NCBI RefSeq assembly: GCF_947179515.1
Contig: NC_067473.1
Location: forward strand, 91,767,850 to 91,831,849
Direction of reading: 5' to 3'
Source of the DNA: Apodemus sylvaticus
Lineage: Eukaryota > Chordata > Mammalia > Rodentia > Muridae
DNA length: 64,000 nucleotides
The position numbers and the translations under genes are program-made. The stretch's first letter is position 1. The number at the start of each line of letters is the position of its first letter. Shown here piece by piece: positions 35,479-45,751 of the stretch. The notes below the pieces were generated by a model. That model did not search any database. It worked only from the letters and a program-made list of their open reading frames with translations, and was not told where the DNA came from.

Positions 35479-36312
35479 TTGATTGGGAGACTTTTAATAA
35501 CTGCTTCTCTTTCTTTCAGGGTTATGGGATTATTTAAATGGCTTATCTGATCCTAATTTAACTTTGATACCTGGTATCTGTCTAGAAAATTGCCCATTTC
35601 ATCCAGATTTTCCAGTTTTATTGGTATAGGCTTCTGTAAAATCTGATGATTTTTTTTAATTTCCTCAGTTTCTGTTGTTATGTCTCCCTTTTCATTTCTG
35701 ATTTTGTTAATTTGGATACTGTCTCTGTGTCCTCTGGTTAGTCTGGCTAAGGGTTTATTTTCTTAAATAACCAGCTCCTGGTTTTGTTGATTCTTTGTAT
35801 AGTTTTTTTTTTTGTTTCTACTTGGTGGATTTCAGCCCTGAATTTGATTATCTACTGCCTTCCTACTCCTCTTGGGTGTATTTGCTTCTTTCTGCTCTAG
35901 AGCTTTCAGGTGTGCTGTCAAGCTACTAGTGTGAACTCTCTCCATTTTCTTTTTGGAGGCACTCAGAGTTATGAGTTTTCCTCTTAGCACTGTTTTCTTT
36001 GTGTCCCATAAGTTTGAATATGTTGAACCTTTATTTTCATTAAGTTCTAAAAAGTCTTTAATTTCTTTATTTCTTCCTTGACCAAGTTATCACTGAGTAG
36101 AGCATTGTTCAGATTTCATGTGTATGTGGGCTTTCTGTTGTTTTTGCTGCTATTGAAGACCAACCTTAATAATGGTGCTCTAATAGGATGCATGGTATTA
36201 TTTAAATCTTCTTGCACCTATTCAGGCCTGTTTTTTGACATAGTATATGGTCAGTTTTGGAGAAGGTACCATGAGTTGCTCAGAAGAAAGAATATTCTTT
36301 TGTTTTAGGATG

Positions 36313-36971
36313 AAATTTTCTATAGATATCTGTTAAATCCATTTTGTTCATAAATTCTGTTAGATTCACTGTGTCTCTGTGAATGTGATTGCCCTTGTAT
36401 TTGGAGCATAGATGTTCAGAACTGAGAGTTCATCTTGGTAGATTTTTTCCTTTGATGAATATAAAGTATCCTTTCTTATCTCATATATTCTGTTAGATTC
36501 ACTGTGTCTCTGTGAATGTGATTGCCTTTGTATTTGGAGCATAGATGTTCAGAACTGAGAGTTCATCTTGGTAGATTTTTCCTTTGATAAGTATGAAGCA
36601 TCCTTCCTTATCTTTTTTGATAACTTTCAATTGAAAGTTGATCTCATTTGATATTAAATTTGATACTCCAGCTTATTTCTTGGGACCATTTGCTTGGAAA
36701 ATTATTTTCCATTCTTTTACTCTGAGGCAGTTTCTTTCTTTGTCACTGAGGTGCATTTCCTGTATGCAGCAAAATATTGAGAATCACATTCATAAAAGAA
36801 ACTTTAATAAAGCTCAAAGCACACATTGCACCCTACACAATAATAGTGGGAGACTTCAACACTCCACTCTCAGCAATGGACACATCAGGGAAATAGAAAC
36901 TAAACAGAGACACAGTGAATCTAACAGAATTTATGAACAAAATGGATTTAACAGATATCTATAGAAAATTT
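36313..36971. repeat. Perfect 68-bp inverted repeat and 133-bp tandem duplication in L1-G
   Basis: 36313-36380 and 36904-36971 are exact reverse complements (68 of 68). From 36354 a ~133-bp direct duplication begins again at 36487. In both direct copies the arm joins GAATGTGATTGCC directly, while the missing ~110 bp of ORF2 endonuclease sequence sits in inverted orientation at about 36792-36903. Confidence 0.93.
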
Positions 36972-38365
36972 ACATATTTGGTCTGTCAGTCTATGTCTTT
37001 TTATTGGGGAATTGAGTCTATTAATATTAAGAGATATTAAGGAAAAGTGATTGTTGCTTCCTGTTATTTTTGTTATTAGAGGTGGAATTATGTTTGTGTA
37101 GCTATCTTCTTTTGGTTTGTTATAAAAAGACTATTTTCTTGCTTTTTCTAGGGTGTAGTTTCCTTCCTTGTGTTGGAGTTTTCTATCTATTATGCTTTGT
37201 AGGGCTGGATTTGTTAAAAGATATTGTGTAAATTTGTGTTTGTCCTGGAATATCTTGTTTTCTCCATCTATGGTAATTGAGGCTTTTGCTGGGAATAGTA
37301 TTCTAGGCTGGCATTTTTATTCTCTTAGGGTCTGTATGACATCTTCCCAGGATCTTCTGGCTTTCATAGTCTCTGATGAGAAGTCTGGTGTAATTCTGAT
37401 ATGCCTGCCTTTATATGTTGCTTGACCTTTTTCTCTTACTGCATTTAATATTCTTTGTTTAGTGCATTCAGTGTTTTGATTATTATGTGATGGGAGGAAT
37501 TATTTTTCTGCTGCAGTCTGTTTGGAGTTCTATAGTTTTTTTTTTTTTTTTATGTTCATGGCCATCTATTATGTTTTGGGTTAGGAGTTTTTTGCCTTTT
37601 ATATATATATTTTTTTGTGTGTGTGTGTCAATGTTTTCTACGGTACCTTCTATACCTGAGATTCTCTCTTCTATCTCTTGTATTCTGTTGTTGATGCTTG
37701 CTTCTATGATTCCTGATCACTTTCCTAGGTTTTCTAGCTCCAGGGTCGTCTCCTGGTGTGATTCTTCATTGTTTCTAGTTACATTTTTAGATCCTGGATG
37801 GTTTTGTTCATTTCAGTCACCTGTTTGTTTGTGTTTTCCTGCAATTCTGTTAGGGATTTTCGTGTTTCCTCTTTAAGGGCTTTTACCTGTTTAACTGTGT
37901 TCTCTTGTATTTCTTTAGGGGAGTTATTTATGTCCTTCTTAAAGTCCTCTATCATCATCGTGAGATGTGATTTTAAAACAAAATTTTGCTTTTCTGGTGT
38001 GTTTGGGTATCCAGGACTTGCTATGGTGGGAGAACTGGGTTCTGATGATGCCAAGTAGCCTTGGTTTCTGTTTCATAGGTTCTTGTGCTTGCCTCTTACC
38101 ATCTGCTTATCTCTGGTGTTAGTTGGCCTTGCTGTCTTTGGCTGGAGCCTGACCCTCCTGTGAGCCTGTGATCTTGTGATCTTAGGTTCTTCAGCACTCC
38201 TGGGAGACCAGCTCTCTCTGGTTTTTATTTGGGTCCAGAGAGCTATGGCTCAGCCCATGCTCTAGGGCTCAGATGGAGACCAGAAGGCCACTTTATATTT
38301 TTTTTTTCTTGAAACCTGTGTGAATATCCTCTATGGTATCTTCTATGCCTGAGATTCTCTCTTCT

Positions 38366-38870
38366 TTTTTTTCCTTTTTAAAAAAATTGGATATTTTCTT
38401 TATTTACATTTCAAATGCTATCCCCTTTCCTGATTCCCCCCGCCTAGAAATCCCCTATCCCATCCTCCCTCCCCCTGCATCTATGAGGGTGTTGCTCCAC
38501 CCACCCCACTCCCACTTCTTGTCCTCAATTAGCCTACTCTGGGGCATCTATCAAGCCTTCATAGGACTAAGGATCTCTCCTCCCCTTGATGTCTAACAAG
38601 GCAATCCTCTGCTATATATGCAGTTGGAACCATGTGTACTCCTTGGTTGATGACTTAATCTCTCTGAGCTCTGGCTTGTCCGGTTGGTTGATATTGTTGT
38701 TCTTCATATGGGGTTGCAAACTCCTTCAGCTTCTTCAGTCCTTTCTCTAACTCCTCCATTGGGGACCTTATGCTCAGTCCAATGATTGGCTGTGAGCATC
38801 TGTCTCTGTATTTGTAAGGCTCTGGCAGGGCCTCTCAGGAGACAGCCATATCAGGCTCCTTTAAGCAAGC
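38366..38870 (-). mobile_element. L1 3' UTR insertion (L1-J) in L1-I
   Basis: Starts with a T/A-rich tail and TTTACATTTCAAATGCTATC, then about 450 bp of L1 3' UTR only. L1-I resumes at TCTCTTGTATTCTG. Confidence 0.88.
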
Positions 38871-39389
38871 ATTTCTCTTGTATTCTGTTTGTGATGCTTG
38901 AATCTGTAGCCTCTTTCCTAAGTTGCCTTTATTTGTATTTTCTTTCTTTTTTTTATTTCCATTTTTAGGTTTTGGACTGTTTTACTCAATTCCTTCACCT
39001 GCATGATTGTGTTTTTCTGTATTTCTTTAAGGGTGCTATTTATATCCTCCTTAAAGGCCTCTATCATCTTCATGAGATGAAATTTAGGTCAAAATCTTGC
39101 ATTTCAGGTGTGTTAGGGTATTCAGGGCTTGCTGTGGTGGGAGAACTAGGTTCTGATGGTGCTGAATTGCTTTTACTTTTGTTGCTTATCTTTTTATGCT
39201 TGCCTTTCTACATCTGGTTATCTTTGGTGTTAACTGGCCTCTGTATCTCTGACTGGAACAGGCCTCCTTGGAGGCAGGTAGATCTTTGTGCACTGGGTTA
39301 GAGCTGGCTTTCTGGGAGTCAGGCAACGCTGTCTCTGGTTATGGGTGTGGGTGTGGGTGTGGGGTGGGGTGGGGTGTGTGGGGTCATGC

Positions 39390-39965
39390 TCCTGTGTCTC
39401 TGGTTTGAGCAGGCCTCCGTTGCACCAGGTTAGGCCAGACTTCCTGTGTTCCTGGTTAAGGTATACCTCCTGGGAGATGAACAGGATTTGCATTTCAGTT
39501 GTATATAGAGTTGCAAACTGTAATGGTCATATCCGTGGTTAAGGCAGACCTGCAATGTCCCTGGTTACTGCAGACCTACTGTGTCTTTGGTCACTTTAGA
39601 CCTCCTGGGAGATAGACGGGCTGTATCTTTGGTCTACTGCAGACCTCCTGGGAGACAGGCAGGCTGTAGTGTGTCAAAATATAGCCAGCCCACTGATCTG
39701 GAACAGGTGGAGAAGCAGACCTGAAGGAAGATGAAGCTCAGCAGGGTAGTGGGTCCCATGTCAGCTGGGTTCTGTGGGTGTTCCAGCTGATGTGAGTATT
39801 TGGGTGGAAGTGTCATCTGTGTTCCTGGTTACTGTATATCTCCTAGCAGACAAGCAGGCTGTGCCCCTGGTTACTGCAGTCCTTCTGGGAGACAGGTAGG
39901 CTGTGTTCCTGGTTACTGTATACCTCCTGGGAGACTGGCAGGCTGTAGGGTGTCCATCTGACTCA
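39390..39965. repeat. Short tandem units in the L1-I 5' UTR
   Basis: Repeated phrases CCTGGTTACTG(C/T)A and ACCTCCTGGGAGACAGGCAG recur about eight times with irregular spacing (roughly 45-60 bp). These probably are the promoter repeats of an old L1 5' UTR. Confidence 0.7.
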
Positions 39966-40087
39966 TTTTTAAAGCAGGCCTAGAGTAAGAAACTAATGAA
40001 AGTGTCATAGAGGCCCCTGGGCATTTTCATCTTGATTTCACCAACATGATTATTAATGTGCCCATCATATACAGGTGTGCCTCTTCA

Positions 40088-40620
40088 CAAAACTTTTTTT
40101 TTTGACATTGTAAAACTTGGTCTTTATTGATAAAAGAATGGAAAGTCTGAAAACTGGATGGTTAACCTCATATTTGCCTCAAATGGAAGCAAATGCAAGC
40201 GAGAGCACAAGATGAACAATGTCTTTGATGCCATCACCTGCAAGTCCAATAGCTTTGTGAAATCTGAGGCACAACCTCCAGGCTGGAATACACACCCCAA
40301 GAGAATGCTTCCCTAATGAGGACTCTGAAAGTATTTCCCAAAATATGGGAACATTTACAACATGGGCTACAGCATGGGGCTTTCCCAGGTGGGAATTCAT
40401 GAGAGAGGTGGAGGGTTCAGTGTCTAGTGCTTCCGGACTTGCTGTGTGACACATATATGATCTTTCTGGTCCTTCATTCACAAACTAAACAAAAGAACAA
40501 TGTCCACTGGCAATTCCGAAAGGGAATTTCCTGGAGACTGGCCACTACTCACTCCACATACAGCAGTACTGGAATGATCCAGGCTTCCCTTCTATTCTGT
40601 GGTTAACATTCCACAAACAC
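40088..40620 (-). pseudogene. Candidate retrocopy of an unidentified mRNA 3' end
   Basis: A T run at 40088-40097 is followed by GACATTGTAAAACTTGGTCT and TTTATT (AATAAA on the minus strand at about 40121-40126), the layout of a minus-strand poly(A) tail with its polyadenylation signal. A ~100-codon minus frame (40179-40481) shows no protein similarity that I recognise and is probably 3' UTR. The 5' limit near the CA repeat and a target duplication are not clear. Confidence 0.45.
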
Positions 40621-40621
40621 C

Positions 40622-40648
40622 ACACACACCACATACACTATACACCAC

Positions 40649-40681
<33 letters not shown>
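40622..40681. repeat. (CA)n microsatellite
   Basis: Imperfect CACAC(C)A units, then a pure (CA)n block at about 40646-40680. Confidence 0.95.
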
Positions 40682-40686
<5 letters not shown>

Positions 40687-40734
40687 GCATTCATATTCTT
40701 GGACCTGTATAATGATGATCTCTTTCAGTCTTGT

Positions 40735-40930
40735 GTGTGTTTGCTTCGGGTGGGGGTCTCACATAGCTGAGGCTAGGCTTGGATTTATTGTGCAGCTGAG
40801 GCTGTCCTTGAGCTTCTGATCCTCTTGATTCTAACTCCCAAGGACGTGAATGACCATGCCAAATTTTTGCAGTTCTAGAGTTCCAACTTGTTAGACAAAC
40901 ACTTTACTACTGAACTATGTATCTCACAGG
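40735..40930 (-). mobile_element. B4-like (B1 plus ID-type) SINE, old
   Basis: GGGGGTCTCACATAGCTGAGG and TGTCCTTGAGCTTCTGATCC follow the B1 body in reverse. The right flank AACACTTTACTACTGAACTATG resembles the ID-type 5' part of B4. Strongly diverged. Confidence 0.65.
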
Positions 40931-41221
40931 TGACAGGAAAATGGAGATACCAAAACTGATGGATTTGATTCTTTAGTCTTTGAGATGGCTAAAGCCATCC
41001 TTCATCATATGATAAAGTGAGACACATCAGGAGAAAGGAGTTCTAACCAGCATATCAGTGCAATGGTGCTCCTCTACACATGTGGCAAAAACATCCAGTA
41101 GCAACTTGGGCTTGGAACTAGACAAGACTGTCAGTTGTAGAACCTTTGTACGAAAACCTGACCTACACATTTGGGCTTAAATGTACATAACGAGAGACAT
41201 TAACTAAAAGATTTTTGTTTT
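40931..41221. other. Unclassified DNA
   Basis: Nothing recognised. Confidence 0.5.
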
Positions 41222-41400
41222 AACTCACTAATTAGTGGATATTAGACAAATTGTACAGAATATCAAGGATACAGTCTACAAAACTCAAAAAATGTTAATA
41301 AGCTGGAGAGCCCAAGTGAGGATGCCTCAATTCTACTTGTGAGGCAGAAGAAAGCAATCATAGGAGGAGAGAGGGAGGGACCTGGGTGGGAAAAAGGACA
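41222..41400 (+). mobile_element. L1 ORF2 end / 3' UTR start fragment
   Basis: AACTCACTAATTAGTGGATATTAG marks the end of ORF2. An Lx-like 3' UTR start with GTGAGGATGCCTCAATTCTA and a purine-rich stretch follow. It is truncated at both ends. Confidence 0.75.
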
Positions 41401-41515
41401 GGTTGGTTGATATTGTTGTTCTTCCTATGGGGTTGCAAACCCCTTCAGTTCTTTCAGTCCTTCCCCTAACTCCTCCATTGGGGTCCCCATGCTCAGTCTG
41501 TTGGTTGGCTGCAAC
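41401..41515 (-). mobile_element. L1 3' UTR fragment in opposite orientation
   Basis: TTGATATTGTTGTTCTTCCT and CTCCTCCATTGGGGTCCCCA match the L1 3' UTR in reverse (compare 38690-38790). It abuts the plus-strand fragment to the left with no visible spacer. Confidence 0.8.
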
Positions 41516-41640
41516 TTCCTTCCTTCCTTCCTTCTTTCCTTCCTTCCTTCCTTCCTTCCTTCCTTCCTTCCTTCCTTCCTTCCTCCCTCCCTCCCTCCCT
41601 CCCTCCCTCCCTTTCTCCCTTCTTTCCATTCTTTCTTTCA
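41516..41640. repeat. (TTCC)n/(CCCT)n microsatellite
   Basis: TTCC units give way to CCCT units, a homopyrimidine tract of about 120 bp. Frames through it (runs of KEGR or PSFL) are artefacts. Confidence 0.96.
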
Positions 41641-42274
41641 TTTTGTTTTTAGTAGAGCTTAAAATCTTGGCTTTTATTGTGGTACAAATCTAAAATAATA
41701 ATTTTTAGACATTGGGGTTCATTGTAATAAGGATGTACTTCAATGTCCCTCACATCACCAAAGGATTTTACCTCCATAGTAGCTTAGCTTAGAGTTGACA
41801 GTTCTGCTGTGCTAAGGCGTGAATCATAGGCACAATTATTTGGATACATATTTCCTGCTATGGTCAAAGCTATTTGACTTGGGTGATTATCATTCTCAGC
41901 CCACAGGGTTTCATTCATTTAAGAAATGGTGTGTGTATTAAGATGGTCTATCCATGAAGTCTTTCATTAACTGTTTCAATGAACAATGGTTCTGTTTGGA
42001 GAGTGGCATAGACATTAGGTGAAGGTAAGATTCTGGTTCATTGGCTGTGATGATTTTGAAAAGCATTCATCTCAGAAAAAGAGTAACTTATAAGTCATCT
42101 TCTTTAAAATTGAAACAATAATTATAAATATCAATAAAAGCATTCACTCCCACTCTTTGTTGTTCTCTTACAAGCCACCTTCCCAATTAATTGTCTACAT
42201 TTCTTTTGGCTGTATAAATAATTTTGAAATATGTAGCTGTTATGAAAACCATAGTGTAGTGTAAAAACAGCAAA
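41641..42274. other. Unique-looking DNA
   Basis: No gene or repeat recognised. Confidence 0.55.
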
Positions 42275-42375
42275 TAAACAATCCTACTAATAGAGAGGCT
42301 GAGATAGGAGAAGCATGATTTTAAGATCATTATGCAGTACATAGCAAGACACTGTCATGTACAAACAAGCAAACG
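42275..42375 (+). mobile_element. Old B1-type fragment
   Basis: AGAGGCTGAGATAGGAGAAG, then GTACATAGCAAGACACTGTC follow the order of an ancient B1/PB1 body. Weak but consistent. Confidence 0.6.
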
Positions 42376-44335
42376 GTATATATGGATTGTACAACATTGG
42401 ACATATTTCTCCAGTTACCAAATTAGAGAGACCACTGGGTGAGAACCAACAAATTTCTAATTCCTCATATATTTGAATTTCAATCGATTAGTATATGTTG
42501 GCAATGTTAATTTTCATATTAAGAGACATTAAGGAAAAGTGATTGTTAGTTTCTGTTATTTTTGTTGTTAGAGGTGGAATTATGTTTGTGTAGGTTTGTT
42601 GAAAGATTACTTTCTTGCTTTTTCTAGGGTCTAGTTTCCCTCCCTGTGTTGGTGTTTTCCATCTATTATCCTTTGTAGGGCTAGATTTGTGGAAAGATAT
42701 TGTGTAAATTTGGTTTTGTCATGGAATATCTTGGTTTCTCTATCTATGGTAATTGAGAGTTATGCTGGGTATAGTAGCCTGGGTTGGCATTTGTGTTCTC
42801 CTGGGGGTTTGTATGACATCTGCCCAGGATCTTCTAGGTTTCACAGTCTGTGGTGAGAAGTCTGGTGTAATTCATATAGGCCTGCCCTTATATGTTACTT
42901 GACCGTTTTCCCTTACTGCTTTTAATATTATTTCTTTGTTTAGTGCATTTGGTGTTTGGATTATTATGTGATGGGAGAAATTTCTTTTCTGGTCCAGTCT
43001 ATTTGGAATTCTGTAGGCTTCTTGTATGTTCATGGGCATCTCTTTCTTTAGGTTAGGCAATTTTTCTTCTATAATTTTGTTGAAGATATTTACTGGCCCT
43101 TTAAGTTGGAAATCTTCACTCTCTTCTATACCTATAATCCTTAGGTTTGGTTTTCTCATTGTGTCCTATATTTCGTGGATATTTTGGATTAGGAGCGTTT
43201 TGCTTTTTGTGTTTTCTTTGAATACTGTGTCAATGTTTTCTATGGTATCTTCTGCACCTGAGATTCTCTTCTATTTCTTGTTTTCTGTTGGTGATGCTTG
43301 TATCTAAGTCTCCTGATCTCTTTCCTAGGTTTTCTAGCTCCAGGGTTGTCCCCTTTTATAATTTCTTTATGGTTTCTTGTTCCATTTTTAGATCCTAGAT
43401 GATTTTGTTCATTTCCTTCACCTGCTTGGTTGTGTTTATCTGTAATTCTTTAAGGGATTTTTGTGTTTCCTCTTTAAGGGCTTCTATTTGCTTATCTGTG
43501 TTCTCCAGTATTTCTTTTTTTTAAAATTTTTTTTATTCGATATAATTTATTTACATTTCAAATCATTTCCCCTTTTCTAGCCCCCCACTCCCTGAAAGTC
43601 CTGTAAGACCCCTTCTCTTCCCCTGTCCTCCCACCCACCCCTTCCCACTTCCCCATTCTGGTTTTGCCGAATACTGTTTCACTGAGTCTTTCCAGAACCA
43701 GGGGCCACTCCTCCTTTCTTCTTGTACCTCATTTAATGTGTGGATTATGTTTTGGGTATTCCAGTTTTCTAGGTTAATATCCACTTATTAGTGAGTGCAT
43801 ACCATTTCACCTTTTGAGTCTGGGTTACCTCACTTAGTATGATGTTCTCTAGCTCCATCCATTTGCCTAAGAATTTCATGAATTCATTGTTTCTAATGGC
43901 TGAATAGTACTCCATTGTGTAGATATACCACATTTTTTGCATCCACTCTTCTGTTGAGGGATACCTGGGTTCTTTCCAGCATCTGGCAATTATAAATAGG
44001 GCTGCTATGAACATAGTAGAGCATGTATCCTTATTACATGGTGGGGAATCCTCTGGGTATATGCCCAGGAGTGGTATAGCAGGATCTTCTGGAAGTGAGG
44101 TGCCCAGTTTTCGGAGGAACCGCCAGACTGATTTCCAGAGTGGTTGTACCAATTTGCAACCCTACCAGCAGTGGAGGAGTGTTCCTCTTTCTCCACACCC
44201 TGTCCAACACCTGCTGTCTCCTGAATTTTTAATCTTAGCCATTCTGACTGGTGTAAGATGAAATCTCAGGGTTGTTTTGATTTGCATTTCCCTAATGACT
44301 AATGAAGTTGAGCATTTTTTAAGATGCTTCTCTGC

Positions 44336-44367
<32 letters not shown>

Positions 44368-45751
44368 GCTGGTCCAGAGGAAGGGCCATCAGTAGTAGAA
44401 CCAAGCGGACAGGGTCCAGGCAGACCCTGCGCCCACGACTACTGGCCATCGCTGGCCAGCCAGGCTGTGAGCAGCGGAGGATTTAAGGCGCCTTTCACCA
44501 CACAGAAGCCACATCAGAACTCTGCCTCTCGCCAACAGTTACCATATTGGTTCTCGGTCTCCAGAGAAATCAGACTGAGGTACGCAAATATAACCCAAGA
44601 CCAACATCGCGGGGGTCTAAGCCCGACGGGCGTTGGCCTGCACCGAGGCCCTGGGCTGATCGGGGGGCCACCGGGGTGCAAACCCGGCCAGGAGGTTTAC
44701 TTCCCCCGGGCCAGCGCATGCACCACCGCCATTTTGCCTAAGGGAAGCCAGAGAGACCTAGCAGGCAAAACCAAACCAGCTAACAGGCATAGCCCAAGGA
44801 GGACATAGCAGGGGTCTCAGACGGTCAGGCCCTGGACTGCCCCCAGGTCCTGGGCTGCTCGGTGGGCCATCTGTGTGCCGACCCAGCCAGGAGCTTGTTT
44901 GCCCCGGGCGGGCGCACTCCGCCGCCATTTTGCCTACGGGAAGCCAGAGAGACTAGCAGACAAAACCAAACCAGCTAACAGGCATAGCCCGAGGCAGACA
45001 TAGCAGGGGTCTCAGACGGTCAGGCCCTGGACTGCCCCCAGGCCCTGGGCTACTCGGTGGGCCATCTGTGTGCTGACCCGGCCAGGAGGTTGTTTATCTG
45101 GGCCGGTTTGCGCACCACTGCCATTTTGCCTACGGGAAGCCAGAGAGACCTAGCAGGCAAAACCAAACCAACTAACAGGCATAGCCCGAGGCGGACATAG
45201 CAGGGGTCTCAGACGGTCAGGCCCTGGACTGCCCCCAGGCCCTGGGCTGCTCGGTGGGCCATCTGTGTGCTGACCCGGCCAGGAGGTTGTTAGCCCAGCA
45301 GACTCTCCCAGCACTCTTAGGGAGCACGCCCATGCCACCATCCTAGCCACCTGACAGACCCAATTAACACTCACAGCTGAGGGGAACTTTGCTCCGACAT
45401 TGGCCTGCCAGGCTTTTGCCTAGACTCAGGGCCTGAGCAGCTAGGCTAGCCTTGTGTGCACCAACCCGGTTGGGAGTCCTGCTGCCCAGCAGAGAGATCA
45501 GCACACAGAAAAGGTCCCTGCAGCATACAGCCTCAGCGCTCCCTGAAGGAGCAAACGGGCACCTTCTGGCTCACAGACACAATCTGGGGCAAAGAACACC
45601 AGGGCTGCAAGGGCACCCAAGTGGAGGAAAGCACATCAGCAATCTGCAAAAGGGAAAACCCTGCCCTCCAGTGTTGCAGAAATAGCCCTAGAGCCTCTCA
45701 GGAGGCTGTAACACCAGCCGGAGACAAGACCAATTAGCTCCAGAGATCAAG
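44336..45751 (+). promoter_or_regulatory. L1-C 5' UTR with ~197-bp monomers
   Basis: Starts with a CAG-rich run (44336-44366). Monomers opening with CTAACAGGCATAGCC (or a close variant) begin at 44780, 44975 and 45172 (periods 195 and 197), each with the shared phrase ACATAGCAGGGGTCTCAGAC. YY1-like CCGCCATTTTGCC words lie at 44726 and 44922, with a variant at 45118. The same number and order of units occurs in L1-A. Function as an internal pol II promoter is inferred from L1 biology. Confidence 0.87.

Larger units (their letters stand above)
32141..38300 (-). mobile_element. Near full-length old L1 (L1-G)
   Basis: Minus strand, left to right: 3' UTR about 32141-32825, ORF2 about 32826-37400, ORF1 about 37450-38055, 5' UTR remnant about 38060-38300. 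It is interrupted by L1-H (34886-35478) and rearranged at 36.3-37.0 kb. ORF1 has lost a middle part near the T run at 37533-37551. All frames are broken. Relics include ASSEPSSPTIASPGYPNTPEKQ (N-terminal ORF1) near 38054. Confidence 0.88.
38301..39985 (-). mobile_element. Old L1 ORF1 and 5' UTR segment (L1-I)
   Basis: Minus-strand ORF1 coiled-coil part (from GAGATTCTCTCTTC near 38352 and 38871-39200), its N-terminus near 39150-39190, then a 5' UTR with short tandem repeats to about 39985. It is interrupted by L1-J. Frames are broken. It may be the displaced 5' part of L1-F, but the intervening ORF2 portion is missing. Confidence 0.8.

Noticed and set aside
40179..40481. 100-codon minus frame as a small gene
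   Set aside because: It lies upstream of a T run and reverse AATAAA in what looks like a 3' UTR retrocopy. The residues show no recognisable domain.
41333..41693. Frames rich in KEGR or PSFL repeats
   Set aside because: Product of the TTCC/CCCT tract and flanking L1 3' UTR.
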